A stretch of DNA of 64,000 bases from DASQZK01 sp963764345 (GCA_963764345.1 CAVXSF010000009.1:186001-250000), one strand, 5' to 3'. Shown: positions 16,813 through 27,057, counted from the stretch's first letter. Notes: generated from the sequence alone by a model not told the origin. Translations and numbers: made by a program.

Positions 16813-18498
16813 TCAAAGTACCCTGACAATCTTGAGAGTGTAACTGAACTTTACGGAAGAGAGTTTGAGGATATAGAGTCCCGGAGCAGGCAGCCCGGGC
16901 ATGATCTCAAAAGTGTTACTTCCCCGTTCCATCAGGAAGGACTTCTCATAGAGGAGGGAACCGCGAAGGTCATAGATCCGGCTATAAATCAGGTCTTCGT
17001 CATTGCTCTGCACAATAAGACTAAACTGATCACTGAACGGGTTTGGATCTGTGCTGGCTGAATAGGGAATTATCGATTTTTCAGGCTGAAGCCGGACGTC
17101 GAGCAAAGTCCTATCATAATTCCCGACGACCGTATTTACGGAGTCCGTCTCATATCCGCCTGCCGTCAAATTAAGCTGGTAGCTTCCCGCATACAGATAC
17201 CTGAAAAAAGTACCGTTTGTCCGGCTGGTTACTTCAGAATTCAGCTTATCATATCCGGGAATGCTGATTGTGGCTTCAACAGGCAGGCCCGTTACTGCAT
17301 CCGTGACATGTCCTTCGATACCATAACCTGCCTGGCTAATGTAATTCAGAAGCGATTGCCTGTTCATTTCCCAGTATGAATTCAGAGTATTGGCTGCCGG
17401 CATTTTTTCGTGTGATAACTCGATGGTTACTTCCCGTCCGTGCAGGAACCATGTCACATAGTCCTGCCGTCCGCCGTTCACTTCATACCAGGCGAAACCA
17501 TTGGTGATACCATTATTCAAATCACTCATGTATACTGAACTGACCTGATGTGCAGTATCTGCATACTCCCTGCCAAGAAACTTGAACCAGGTGTCGTCGG
17601 CATGAAGGTAATACCACGTATCGAAGGGATAATTAAACACTTCGGAGCCGCCATGGAAATTCGCCGACAAGTTTGGCAGATTCTGCTGCATATACTCCAT
17701 CATTGCCACATTCTCAGGCTGCCAGTTGTGACCATCGGGATGGTCGCCATCCTGAGGATCGGGATAGTTACGGTTAAGATCTACCAGGCTTGCGTTCGCC
17801 CGTATTGCCCCGAAAACGGAAGTGTCAGACTGATGATAGGTTCCATCGGGGTTTGATACCGGGTTGATAAGAAGGATCTTATCCTGAAGGACATTATGGA
17901 TCTCCGGGTTGTCATTTTCAGTAAGGAGCAGATTTATCAGGCGTAACATAAGCGAATAACCGACCACCTCATCGCCATGGATTGTGGAAGTATATAAAAT
18001 TTCGGGCACCTCATTTCTTTGATAATGCCCGGTATTTATATCCGCTGCAAGAAGGAGCCTTCCCAGGGCTGAACGTCCGATGGTATCGATAGTGCATATT
18101 TCAGGCCAGGTATCTGCAAAATATTTCATGATGTCGAGGTATTGCTGCCATGTGGGATAAGCATTGCCGTTGAGCACCTGGTCGATTGAAGTGGCCATCA
18201 GGGGTATGGTCTTTTGCGAGGGAGGGACGAGAAGTGAAATTTCCTGCCGGTGGGCCATAATGAAGCTGGTATCTGAAGGATGAAAGTACAGAAAAACGGA
18301 ATCCCCTGAAATCCTGTCGATACTTACCCCTTTCGGCAGGTAAGCTGCCGCTTTCAACCTGCCGGTGTTCATCGACACATATACTTCACCCCGGGAATGA
18401 AGCATCTCCATGACCGGATCAACGATCGGACCCTGTGCCCTCAGCGTTATAGTAAATGTAACCGGTAAAAACAAAAAAAGGAAAATCCGGCCTCTCAT
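16813..18498 (-). CDS. Secreted M14 zinc carboxypeptidase with T9SS type A sorting domain
   Basis: 561 residues. A signal peptide (residues ~1-21) and a short pro-region precede the M14 domain, which has the zinc motif HGDE (TIHGDEVVGY), the third ligand His in ANFHGGSE, and the catalytic Glu in VTIELSHEK. A carboxypeptidase-regulatory-like beta domain follows (GHVTDAVTGLPVEATI). The C-terminal ~80 residues are a type IX sorting domain (NPFSDQFSL, GLYILKL, KIVRVL), so the protein should cross the outer membrane by T9SS and be surface-attached or released. It shows that the genome relies on T9SS, in line with gldD/gldE. Confidence 0.9.
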   Translation of the reverse strand: MRGRIFLFLFLPVTFTITLRAQGPIVDPVMEMLHSRGEVYVSMNTGRLKAAAYLPKGVSIDRISGDSVFLYFHPSDTSFIMAHRQEISLLVPPSQKTIPLMATSIDQVLNGNAYPTWQQYLDIMKYFADTWPEICTIDTIGRSALGRLLLAADINTGHYQRNEVPEILYTSTIHGDEVVGYSLMLRLINLLLTENDNPEIHNVLQDKILLINPVSNPDGTYHQSDTSVFGAIRANASLVDLNRNYPDPQDGDHPDGHNWQPENVAMMEYMQQNLPNLSANFHGGSEVFNYPFDTWYYLHADDTWFKFLGREYADTAHQVSSVYMSDLNNGITNGFAWYEVNGGRQDYVTWFLHGREVTIELSHEKMPAANTLNSYWEMNRQSLLNYISQAGYGIEGHVTDAVTGLPVEATISIPGYDKLNSEVTSRTNGTFFRYLYAGSYQLNLTAGGYETDSVNTVVGNYDRTLLDVRLQPEKSIIPYSASTDPNPFSDQFSLIVQSNDEDLIYSRIYDLRGSLLYEKSFLMERGSNTFEIMPGLPAPGLYILKLSSVKFSYTLKIVRVL

Positions 18499-18613
18499 AT
18501 CATCTTGTTTGTGACAAAGATAAAAAAAGGGAAGACGGGTAAACCGGCGAAAAGTATTATTCTTTTAACAGCCTGATTGAAATTGTTTGTTTCCGACCGG
18601 CATCCAGGTTGAC

Positions 18614-19711
18614 TTATACATTAAACCGGATATGGAGAACATCACCATCGCCAACCACATAATTTTTCCCTTCAATAGCCAGCTTGCCGGCTTCTTTACA
18701 AGCATGTTCAGTACCATATTTAATATAATCCTCATATCTGATCACCTCGGCACGGATAAAACCCCTTTCGAGGTCGCTGTGGATCACCCCTGCTGCCTGG
18801 GGAGCCGTCATGCCTTTATGGATGGTCCATGCCTTCACTTCTTTGGGACCGGCCGTAAAAAAAGACTGCAGATTGAGGAGTGAATACGCTGAACGGACCA
18901 GTTTGTTTACCCCGGGTTCCGAAAGACCGATGTCGTTGAGAAACACCAGCCTGTCACCTTTATCCTCGAGCTCAGCAATATCAGATTCCATGGCTGCAGC
19001 AATAACAAGCACCTCGGTTTCTTCATCCTTCACAGCCTCCCTGACGGATTCAACGTAAGCATTTCCATTAACTGCCGAAGCTTCATCCACGTTGCACACA
19101 TAAAGAACAGGTTTGCTTGTAAGGAGAAACAGGTCGTCGATATACTTCCGGTCCTTTTCCTCAACAGGAGCGGAACGGACAGACTGGAAGTCTTCAAGAT
19201 GCTGCCGGTAAACATTCAGGACATCGATCCCGTGTTTGGCATCCTTATCTCCCGACTTGGCAACTCTTTCGAGCCGCTGTATCTTTTTCTCAACCGATTC
19301 AAGGTCTTTGATCTGGAGTTCGAGGTCCACCGTCTCCTTATCTCTCACCGGGTTTACCGAGCCGTCGATATGCGGAAGGTTCTCATCATCAAAACAACGC
19401 AGGACATGGATCAGCGCATCGGTGTTTCGGATGTCTCCAAGAAAGGTATTGCCCACGCCTTCACCTTTGCTTGAACCACGCGTAAGTCCCGGGATATCGA
19501 GAATTTCCACAGTAGCGGTAACGATCTTCTGAGGGTTCACAAGCTCTGCCAGTTTGTCGAGTCTCGGATCGATCACGTTAATAACCCCGATATTCGACTT
19601 GCTGGAAGTGAAAGCGTAGTTACTCGATTCCGCCCTGGTATTGGAAAGGCAGTTAAAAAGTGTCGTTTTCCCGGTGTTGGCAAGGCCTATAATGCCACAT
19701 TGAAGCCCCAT
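18614..19711 (-). CDS. ychF: Redox-regulated ATPase YchF (Obg-like)
   Basis: Translation-associated P-loop ATPase of the Obg family. The P-loop is GLANTGKTTLF, followed by switch II DIPGLTRGSSKGEGVGN and the nucleotide motif NVDE in place of NKxD, which is the YchF feature giving ATP preference. A coiled-coil region and the C-terminal TGS domain (FFTAGPKEVKAWTIHKGM ... VVGDGDVLHIRFNV) complete 365 residues, the family norm. It is a single gene with its own -7 box. Confidence 0.95.
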   Translation of the reverse strand: MGLQCGIIGLANTGKTTLFNCLSNTRAESSNYAFTSSKSNIGVINVIDPRLDKLAELVNPQKIVTATVEILDIPGLTRGSSKGEGVGNTFLGDIRNTDALIHVLRCFDDENLPHIDGSVNPVRDKETVDLELQIKDLESVEKKIQRLERVAKSGDKDAKHGIDVLNVYRQHLEDFQSVRSAPVEEKDRKYIDDLFLLTSKPVLYVCNVDEASAVNGNAYVESVREAVKDEETEVLVIAAAMESDIAELEDKGDRLVFLNDIGLSEPGVNKLVRSAYSLLNLQSFFTAGPKEVKAWTIHKGMTAPQAAGVIHSDLERGFIRAEVIRYEDYIKYGTEHACKEAGKLAIEGKNYVVGDGDVLHIRFNV

Positions 19712-19734
19712 ATCTGTCTGTTTTTAATTTGATA

Positions 19735-19742
19735 CAAAAATA
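19735..19742 (-). promoter_or_regulatory. Putative -7 element of ychF
   Basis: The minus strand reads TATTTTTG, matching TAnnTTTG, 23 bases before the ychF start. Confidence 0.4.
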
Positions 19743-19929
19743 TATTTTTTACCTGTGTTTTCAGGACTTTTCCGTTTATTAATTACCGGCGGGTAGTGGC
19801 TGGATAAACAAACGATAAAAAACCGGTAGTTGAAAACGATCCAAATAACCCGGCAAGTTTTAACTTTACTAAAGAAAAGTGTAATTTTACGGTCTTCAAA
19901 AAATGTTATCCACAAAGTTGAATCATCAC

Positions 19930-21978
19930 ATGAACAAAACAATAGTAAATCAAGCATCCGACAATATCAGGATACTATCCGCAGCCATGGTTGAAAAGGC
20001 CAATTCTGGACATCCCGGAGGGGCTATGGGAGGTGCAGACTTCATCAATGTCCTGTTTTCAGAGTATCTCATCTTTGATCCCGACGATACGAGTTGGTCC
20101 AACCGTGACCGCTTCTTTCTCGACCCTGGTCACATGTCACCCATGCTTTATTCTATCCTGACCATGTTTGGCAAGTATTCCAGCGATGATCTGAAAAATT
20201 TCCGCCAGTGGGGAAGTCCGACTCCCGGGCATCCCGAACTGGATTTGCCACGAGGTGTTGAAAACACTTCCGGTCCTCTCGGGCAGGGGCATACCAACGC
20301 TGTTGGTGCAGCCATTGCTGCAAAATTCCTTTCCGCCCGTTTCGGCAACTGGATCGATCATAAGATGTATACTTATATTTCCGATGGAGGTGTTCAGGAA
20401 GAGATCTCCCAGGGTGCCGGAAGACTGGCAGGTCATCTGGGTCTCGACAATCTCATCATGTTCTATGATTCTAACCACGTCCAGTTGTCCACCACTACCG
20501 ATCATGTGACCGACGAGGATACCGCCGCCAAATATAAGGCCTGGGGATGGAATGTCATGAATATTAACGGCAATGACCAGGACGAAATACGCAAGGCGCT
20601 TGATCTTGCATTGAAAGAAAAAGAGCGGCCTACTCTTATCGTTGGGAAAACCATAATGGGCAAAGGAGCTCTTGATGAAGCCGGGCAAGCTTTTGAAGGA
20701 AAAGTTTCCACACACGGACAGCCTCTCTCGGCCGCCGGGGCATCCTTTTCCAAAACAATTGAAAACCTGGGCGGGAATCCGAATGACCCCTTTGTTATTT
20801 TCCCCGAAGTGAAGGAATATTTTGCTGATGTCATCAGGAACAAACAGAAAAAGGTCGCTGAACGCAGAGCAGTTCAGAAGGCATGGGAGGATTCCAATCC
20901 TGAGCTGGCTGCCAAATATCATGCATTCTTCAGCGGGGAGGTTCCGGAAATTGACTTCTCCCTGATTGAACAAAAGGAAAACAGTGCCACCCGTGCTGCC
21001 TCAGGTACGGTACTTGGCTATTTCGCCAAACATATCGACAACATGATCGTGGCCTCTGCCGACCTCTCCAATTCAGATAAAACTGATGGTTTTCTGAAGA
21101 ACACTACAGAACTGCAGCGCGGGGACTTTTCGGGTGCCTTCCTGCAGGTTGGTGTTTCTGAGCTTACAATGGCCACCGTGGCCAATGGGATGGCCCTTCA
21201 CGGAGGTGTGATCCCTGTCTGCGGGACCTTCTTTGTTTTCTCCGACTATATGAAACCGGCGGTCAGGCTTGCCGCCCTGATGAAACTTCCAGTCAAATAC
21301 GTTTGGACACACGACGCATTCCGCGTGGGCGAAGACGGGCCTACACATCAGCCTGTGGAACAAGAGGCGCAGCTAAGGCTTCTCGAACATCTCCGGAATC
21401 ATCATGGCGACCGGTCCATGCTTGTCCTGCGACCTGCTGATGCCCCTGAGACAACTGTAGCCTGGAAAATGGCCCTGGAGAACACGGAAACCCCAACTGC
21501 ACTGATCCTTTCCCGGCAGGGGATCAAAAATCTGCCGGCTGCAGAAGGTTCAACCCGCAACGCCGATGCCCTCAATGCAGCTAAAGGCGCATATATTGTA
21601 AAAAGCGTCAAAAATATCCCCGACCTTGTCCTCGTGGCAAATGGCTCTGAAGTTGCCACACTTATTGAAGGTGCCACCTTGCTTGAAGAAAAGAAAAAAA
21701 TCGAAGTACAGGTCGTCTCGGCTATCTCCGAAGGACTTTTCCGTGACCAGGATCCGGCGTACCAAAGAATGGTACTCCCTCCCACCATTCCAACGATCGG
21801 ACTGACTGCCGGTTTGCCTGTGACCCTGGCCGGACTTGTCGGTAACAAAGGAATGGTAATGGGCATGGAGACCTTTGGCTTTTCAGCCCCATACCAGGTG
21901 CTGGATGAAAAACTGGGATATACCGCTGAAAATGTGTTCCAGCAAGCCGTACTCTTTTTGGAAGGCCGGGAGAAATAA
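19930..21978 (+). CDS. tkt: Transketolase
   Basis: Thiamine-diphosphate enzyme of the non-oxidative pentose phosphate pathway, moving two-carbon units between sugar phosphates. It is a single chain of ~682 residues from MNKTIVN; an in-frame ATG at 19903 would add nine residues. It has GHPGGAMGGADF near the N-terminus, GPLGQGHTNAVG, a diphosphate motif with SDG in place of GDG and the downstream Asn (YDSNHVQL), and the C-terminal HDAFRVGEDGPTHQPVEQ. The catalytic His and Glu contexts are intact, so it should be active. It stands alone; the gene downstream encodes an unrelated lipoprotein. Confidence 0.95.
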   Translation: MNKTIVNQASDNIRILSAAMVEKANSGHPGGAMGGADFINVLFSEYLIFDPDDTSWSNRDRFFLDPGHMSPMLYSILTMFGKYSSDDLKNFRQWGSPTPGHPELDLPRGVENTSGPLGQGHTNAVGAAIAAKFLSARFGNWIDHKMYTYISDGGVQEEISQGAGRLAGHLGLDNLIMFYDSNHVQLSTTTDHVTDEDTAAKYKAWGWNVMNINGNDQDEIRKALDLALKEKERPTLIVGKTIMGKGALDEAGQAFEGKVSTHGQPLSAAGASFSKTIENLGGNPNDPFVIFPEVKEYFADVIRNKQKKVAERRAVQKAWEDSNPELAAKYHAFFSGEVPEIDFSLIEQKENSATRAASGTVLGYFAKHIDNMIVASADLSNSDKTDGFLKNTTELQRGDFSGAFLQVGVSELTMATVANGMALHGGVIPVCGTFFVFSDYMKPAVRLAALMKLPVKYVWTHDAFRVGEDGPTHQPVEQEAQLRLLEHLRNHHGDRSMLVLRPADAPETTVAWKMALENTETPTALILSRQGIKNLPAAEGSTRNADALNAAKGAYIVKSVKNIPDLVLVANGSEVATLIEGATLLEEKKKIEVQVVSAISEGLFRDQDPAYQRMVLPPTIPTIGLTAGLPVTLAGLVGNKGMVMGMETFGFSAPYQVLDEKLGYTAENVFQQAVLFLEGREK

Positions 21979-22018
21979 GAAACAAAAAAATCGTATTAGA
22001 ACAATTTTTATTTAAATC

Positions 22019-23095
22019 ATGGCAAACCTGAAATATGGCATCTCCTCAGTCATTGTACTGTTCATAACGCTCTCTTCCTGCAATACTTCCACCAAAGGAA
22101 AAGCGAACGAATCTGACAGCCCCCGTCGGTTCTTTTCCGATCAGAGTTACTGGAACCAGCCCATCCCAAAGGATGCGAAAACGGATCCTGACAATGCAAA
22201 ATGGATAGCCATGCTGAAGAGTGAACCGACAGGGAACAATATCGGCATTAATACCACCAAATGGACGATTCCGGTTTTCGAAGTCGACAGCACCACACCG
22301 GTATATGACGTCAAACTCCATTACCTGAGCCCCGAACAAAAGATCAATTGGGCGACCAAACGCGAACATTTTGGCCATGGACCGGATTATTCCCCTGTCC
22401 CCATTCCCGATGAAGCCAGACCCGACCCACTGGGTGACGCCCACATCGCCCTGATCGACCGGCAGCGAGGCATAGCATGGGATGCCTGGGGTATGCGTAA
22501 ACTGCCTGATGGCAGCTGGGAATCGAATACCGGAATGAAATATGATCTTTACGGCAGCGGCGTATTCAATACCGATTCACTTGGGGTTGTAAACGGTGAG
22601 AGCGTTCATTTCCATGGTCCGGGACGTGCCGCCGGTGTGCCCGTCATTGCCGGTCTTATTATGTACGATGAGGTGAAAGCCGGCGAGATCAGGCACAAAC
22701 TTGCCATGGCCTGCCGCTATTCCGCTTTCCAGGAGTTTGTATTTCCCGCTGCATGGACAGACGGCTATACAAAAGGAGGTATTCCCGAAGGTGCCGTACT
22801 TCAGCTTGACCCCAACCTCGACCTGAGCCAGTTTCACCTTACCGAAGGAGAAACCGTTGTAGCCCGGGCCCTGCAGAAATACGGAGCTGTTATCGTGGAT
22901 GTCGCCCAGGGAAGCCCTCTTTATGCCGAAAATCTGAACTATGATTCTACCCGTACCTGGAATGGTATTCTCAGGGAATGGGATGGTGGCATCAACACTA
23001 TCCCGGTGGAGAATTACAGGGTCCTGAAAGTTGAGAACCCGGTTTTTAAAGGTGATGCCCGTTCAAGAACAGAAAATTACTGGAACCAGGATTAA
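22019..23095 (+). CDS. Lipoprotein of unknown function
   Basis: 358 residues starting with a lipoprotein signal (VLFITLSSCNTSTKG). The mature part is globular with repeated aromatic motifs: FFSDQSYWNQPIP near the N-terminus, DAHIALIDRQRGIAWDAWGM, VHFHGPGRAAGVPVIAGLIMYDEV and QKYGAVIVDVAQGSPLYAENL. The opening resembles secreted proteins with an SxWNxPIP start, but I cannot assign a reaction. It starts 40 bases after tkt on the same strand, which may only be chance. The two His in VHFHGPGR and nearby acidic residues could bind metal; this is a guess. Confidence 0.75.
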   Translation: MANLKYGISSVIVLFITLSSCNTSTKGKANESDSPRRFFSDQSYWNQPIPKDAKTDPDNAKWIAMLKSEPTGNNIGINTTKWTIPVFEVDSTTPVYDVKLHYLSPEQKINWATKREHFGHGPDYSPVPIPDEARPDPLGDAHIALIDRQRGIAWDAWGMRKLPDGSWESNTGMKYDLYGSGVFNTDSLGVVNGESVHFHGPGRAAGVPVIAGLIMYDEVKAGEIRHKLAMACRYSAFQEFVFPAAWTDGYTKGGIPEGAVLQLDPNLDLSQFHLTEGETVVARALQKYGAVIVDVAQGSPLYAENLNYDSTRTWNGILREWDGGINTIPVENYRVLKVENPVFKGDARSRTENYWNQD

Positions 23096-23154
23096 ATCCA
23101 GGGCCTGACGACAGGAAGTACATTCTGTTCATCCTGACGTTCAGCGAATAAACC

Positions 23155-24354
23155 TCAGTCAGGATATGAATCCGCACCCACAAACTCTCTGAGATCTGAA
23201 TGCAGGATACGATACAGTTCTGCCATATTTCCCGGATCTGTCTCACAGAACACAAAACCGAATAATGGCCAGGATTTATAATCCACCGGCCTGATTTCCA
23301 ACGTTTTTACAAATTGCCTTTGCAACTTCTCATAGTCGAAAGCCGGGATGGAAGCGCCCGGAATACCCGTACTGTTGTCGAGAACGACCACACTGAACGT
23401 TTGCCTGTTCGCCCGTTCCAGGATCTTATCCCATTCAGGCTGCAGGCCGTGAAGGTAATATTCATATGCATTAAATCCCCAGGCATACCATGCCAGGTCA
23501 GCCGTAGTGCACCAACCACCAAAGCGCATAGGGTTCACTTCAATGGGAACAATCCTGCCGTCGTCGGTTATGCGGATTTCAACATGTGCGGGGAAACCGT
23601 ACAGACCGGCCATTTTTCCTAACATGATTAGAAAATCCCTTATTCCCTTCATATATCTCCTCATTATTTCCACGGAGGTGCTGTAAATCCGGTCGCTTAC
23701 ATCATTGTTGGATGAGAAGAGGTGGTGGAGAATGTTGAGGATTACGGGTTGGCCTTCGTGATTAAAATAGCAGTCGACGGCAAATTCATCTCCGCGGATG
23801 TATTCCTCAATGATGAAATCATTTGTGTCGAGTACCTGTGTCGGGTAAAGACCTTTAACCAGGGATATTTCCCGGTTCAGCATGCCCAGTAAATCGTACC
23901 AAGAGGCTTCGTTTTCAACACGGTGAACTCCGAGGCTGAAGAACCCGGTGGCAGGTTTAATAATCACAGGAAATGGCAGTCCGGAAGGATCGAAAGCGGA
24001 AAGATCACGGAAAGCCAGTTTGCGATAAAAGAAGCCGGGGTAAGCCTTCTGAAGCAGATCCCTGAAAGCGGCTTTGTCTTTGAATATCCTTATCATGCCA
24101 GGGAACCGGGTGAAATTCAGTTTTGACTGGATCCACCCTATACTGTTTTCCGAACTGGCGTACAACGGGAGGTTTGCGTCTTTCCTCAGAAGATCCATTG
24201 CTTCTTCTTCGGAAATAAACGGGAAAGCTTCCCCACTGACCAGGGCGGCTGCATCTGCCGTCCTGATCACAGGGAACTTGTTTTTAAGGATAGTCTCTTT
24301 CAGGAAGCCGGAGATATACGGCTTATCAATCAGGATCATACAGCAGCCCGTCAA
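23155..24354 (-). CDS. ATP-grasp domain protein, probable carboxylate-amine/thiol ligase
   Basis: 399 residues. The ATP-grasp core is visible as FPVIIKPATGFFSLGVHRV (ATP-binding Lys and the glycine-bearing loop), DFIIEEYIRGDEFAVDCYF and the magnesium ligands in AHVEIRITDDGRIVPIEVNPMRFGG (Glu-x-Asn). The substrate is unknown. No signal peptide, so it is cytoplasmic. The gene starts six bases before the stop of the upstream esterase gene's neighbour region and shares its direction, so the two may be one transcript. It converges with the unknown lipoprotein gene. Confidence 0.82.
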   Translation of the reverse strand: MTGCCMILIDKPYISGFLKETILKNKFPVIRTADAAALVSGEAFPFISEEEAMDLLRKDANLPLYASSENSIGWIQSKLNFTRFPGMIRIFKDKAAFRDLLQKAYPGFFYRKLAFRDLSAFDPSGLPFPVIIKPATGFFSLGVHRVENEASWYDLLGMLNREISLVKGLYPTQVLDTNDFIIEEYIRGDEFAVDCYFNHEGQPVILNILHHLFSSNNDVSDRIYSTSVEIMRRYMKGIRDFLIMLGKMAGLYGFPAHVEIRITDDGRIVPIEVNPMRFGGWCTTADLAWYAWGFNAYEYYLHGLQPEWDKILERANRQTFSVVVLDNSTGIPGASIPAFDYEKLQRQFVKTLEIRPVDYKSWPLFGFVFCETDPGNMAELYRILHSDLREFVGADSYPD

Positions 24355-24360
24355 AAAATA

Positions 24361-25227
24361 TCAATATTGATGAAAAGCTTCTGAGACAAACTCCAGAACG
24401 TTGGGAAGTTCCCCCCGCCAGTAGGTCCAGCTGTGACGCCCGTCACCTACACGATATTCGTGAGGGATCTCCTTTTTGCGCATTGCAATATGTACCATAC
24501 TGTTGCCTTCATACAGAAAATCATCGTCGCCAATGGAGATATACCAGCGAACAGACTTTACCGAGTCGACAGGCAGGTTATTAATAAGCCATAGTGCACT
24601 ATGCTGCTGAAAATAATTCTCAATCTGTTTATCCGGATATTTTTCCCCGTTCCGATTGTACCTGGCTTTCGCTTCATCGAGAGAAAGTGGTCCCACAGAG
24701 GCACTCAGCGGACATGCCGAAGAAAACAGATCAGGATGGTGAAGGGCGTACATGAAAGTGCCGCCGCCGCCCATGGAGAGACCCGAAATGGCACGAAAAC
24801 GCTTTTCCCCTTTGATGCGGTAGGTAGACTCGACATACGGCATCAGTTCCTGGAAGAAAAAATCTTCATATCGCCAGTCATTTTTGATATCGTTGAAATA
24901 TCCCCTCTTGCCGGTGTTGGCATCGGGCATGATGATAATCATTGGCGTTGCTGTCCCGTCCTTGATGGCCTTATCAGCAATCCGCAATACTTCACCGAAC
25001 TGAATCCAGCCCGTCTGGTCATCCCCCGATCCATGCAAGAGGTACAGAACAGGGTAACTCCTTTCCGATGTCCCGTAATCGGGTGGCAGATATACGGCAA
25101 ATTTACGTTCCATATTGAGTATCTTGCTCTGAAGGCTGAGGTTATCATAAACTTTCCCGGTCTGGGAAAAAACCGGAAGCGAAATGAACAGGCTGATGAG
25201 CAATGAAGAAAGGTATTGTCTTTTCAT
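24361..25227 (-). CDS. Secreted alpha/beta-hydrolase, putative esterase (esterase D/XynZ type)
   Basis: 288 residues with a signal peptide (MKRQYLSSLLISLFISLPVFS-Q). The alpha/beta-hydrolase features of the putative-esterase family are YPVLYLLHGSGDDQTGW (oxyanion region), the nucleophile elbow GLSMGGGG, a likely acid in IGDDDFLYEG and the catalytic His in DGRHSWTYW. Members cleave esters such as feruloyl-arabinoxylan or acyl sugars; the substrate here cannot be read. It is just upstream of the ATP-grasp gene with a six-base gap. Confidence 0.85.
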   Translation of the reverse strand: MKRQYLSSLLISLFISLPVFSQTGKVYDNLSLQSKILNMERKFAVYLPPDYGTSERSYPVLYLLHGSGDDQTGWIQFGEVLRIADKAIKDGTATPMIIIMPDANTGKRGYFNDIKNDWRYEDFFFQELMPYVESTYRIKGEKRFRAISGLSMGGGGTFMYALHHPDLFSSACPLSASVGPLSLDEAKARYNRNGEKYPDKQIENYFQQHSALWLINNLPVDSVKSVRWYISIGDDDFLYEGNSMVHIAMRKKEIPHEYRVGDGRHSWTYWRGELPNVLEFVSEAFHQY

Positions 25228-25507
25228 AGCAGATGATTTTTAGTAAGATTTCTGTAAAATTTGTTTTCCGGTCTCAATTTATGCATTTATTCAATTATAA
25301 CCTTCATTTGCAGGTCAGAATCCGTCAGGTTAATCTGCCGGATGAACATGTTCTTACTGCCTGAATCGATCCGTGGCGGTTGACGATATCCGGATGAAGA
25401 CGTTCCCCGGAAAAACCCCTGGGCAACAGCATGCATTATATTTCATAAGAATTGGTACCTTTCAACAGTAAAACTTTTTTTACGAAAATTACGTTATAGG
25501 AGAAAAT

Positions 25508-26902
25508 ATGCCTGACCCGAAACATAAACGGCTTCTGATCATAGCACTGGTTCTGTTGTCTGCAATACTTAATACCAGTGCACAGAACATGATTTACAGG
25601 AAGCCGGTACAGCTTACCCGTATTCTATTTGTTTTTGATGCCTCTCAAAGTATGGCAGGCACATGGGAAAGCGATGAAAAAATCAACATCGCCCGTCAAA
25701 TTCTGACCGATATTGTCGACAGTCTTGAGCATGTGAATAACGTACAGCTGGCATTAAGGGTATACGGTCATCAGAGCCCGGTTCCTCCCCAGGATTGCAG
25801 CGACACCAAACTTGAGGTTCCGTTTGGCCCGAATAATGCTGCAAAGATCCGGGAGAAGCTTCGTCATATCACACCCAAGGGAACCACCCCCATCGCTCAT
25901 TCCCTTGAGCTGGCTGCAACCGACTTTACGCCTTGCCCCGATTGCCGGAACATTATCGTTCTGATCACCGACGGGATTGAAGCATGCGATGGCGATCCCT
26001 GTGCCGTATCCCTAGAACTGCAGAAAAAAGGCATCATTCTGAAACCTTTTGTGATCGGGATAGGCCTCGATCCCGGTTTCAGGGAAACCTTCGAATGTGT
26101 GGGGTACTATTATAATGCCAGGCAGGAAAACAAATTTAAACAGACACTGGGCTTTGTCATTAGCCAGGCCCTGAATGAAACCACTGCCCAGGTGAACCTG
26201 CTGGATGAAGACGGAAATCCTACAGAAACAAACGTAAACATGACTTTCTATGACCGTTATACAGGCCGGGTGATTTATAACTATGTACATACCATGAACA
26301 GCATAGGAAATCCTGACACCCTTGAACTGGACCCCCTGATGACCTACCGCCTGAAAGTACATACCATACCACCGGTTGAGGAAGACAGCGTGACAGTCAT
26401 CCCGGGAAAACATACTATTATTTCAGTATATGCACCCCAGGGATACCTGGTTGTCAAAACCTCCCGCGGTAATGAATACCAGGAAATCCCTATTATCATC
26501 AGAAAACATGGAGAAATGCAAACTCTGAATAATCAGAGGATCGGCCAGATTGAAAAATATATTACCGGCCTCTACGACATAGAGATACCTGTTTATCCAA
26601 GGTTAAATATCGAAAACGTCAAAGTGCTTCAAAGCCATACCACAACGCTGGAAATAGCCGGACCGGGTCATGTCATCTTCAATTCAACGAGCCATGGATT
26701 TGGCAGTCTGTATGTGCTCGACAACGGGGATGAAAAATGGGTCACTAACCTGAATACAGCACTCCGGCAGCAGGACCTTTTGCTTCAACCCGGACTTTAC
26801 AGGGTCGTCTTCCGCCCTGCTTCAGCAAAAGAAACCTTATATACGGTTATCAGGGATTTTATGGTAAGAGAAGGAGATAAACTGTCTGTAAACCTTCAAT
26901 GA
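25508..26902 (+). CDS. Secreted von Willebrand factor A domain protein
   Basis: 464 residues with a signal peptide ending near TSAQ. The vWA domain spans ~residues 35-225 with a complete MIDAS metal site: DASQS, the Thr in PKGTTPIA and the Asp in VLITDGIEACDGD. Several Cys pairs (DCSDTK, CPDCRN, CDGDPC) suggest disulfides in an exported protein. The rest is beta-rich, possibly repeated Ig-like modules, with no enzymatic motif. It is likely a periplasmic or surface adhesion or binding protein. It precedes the sigma-factor operon by ~155 bases. Confidence 0.85.
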   Translation: MPDPKHKRLLIIALVLLSAILNTSAQNMIYRKPVQLTRILFVFDASQSMAGTWESDEKINIARQILTDIVDSLEHVNNVQLALRVYGHQSPVPPQDCSDTKLEVPFGPNNAAKIREKLRHITPKGTTPIAHSLELAATDFTPCPDCRNIIVLITDGIEACDGDPCAVSLELQKKGIILKPFVIGIGLDPGFRETFECVGYYYNARQENKFKQTLGFVISQALNETTAQVNLLDEDGNPTETNVNMTFYDRYTGRVIYNYVHTMNSIGNPDTLELDPLMTYRLKVHTIPPVEEDSVTVIPGKHTIISVYAPQGYLVVKTSRGNEYQEIPIIIRKHGEMQTLNNQRIGQIEKYITGLYDIEIPVYPRLNIENVKVLQSHTTTLEIAGPGHVIFNSTSHGFGSLYVLDNGDEKWVTNLNTALRQQDLLLQPGLYRVVFRPASAKETLYTVIRDFMVREGDKLSVNLQ

Positions 26903-27057
26903 ACGTTTTGAATATCAGCAAAAAAATAACTTCCGGAAGAATCTGAAAAATTCACGGGACCGGGAAGTCATGCCGGATAATTGAAATGTACGGGACGGTG
27001 CTTAAACCTTTTTAATACAGCCGAGTCAAAAAAATGGTTTCTTGATACTGGATCCAG

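Noticed and set aside
16578..16826. 82-codon open frame on the plus strand
   Set aside because: Runs into the M14 gene on the other strand and has no recognisable feature.
23096..23154. Possible bidirectional terminator between convergent genes
   Set aside because: An imperfect palindrome around ACAGGAAGTACATTCTGT is present, but pairing is poor and there is no T-tract.
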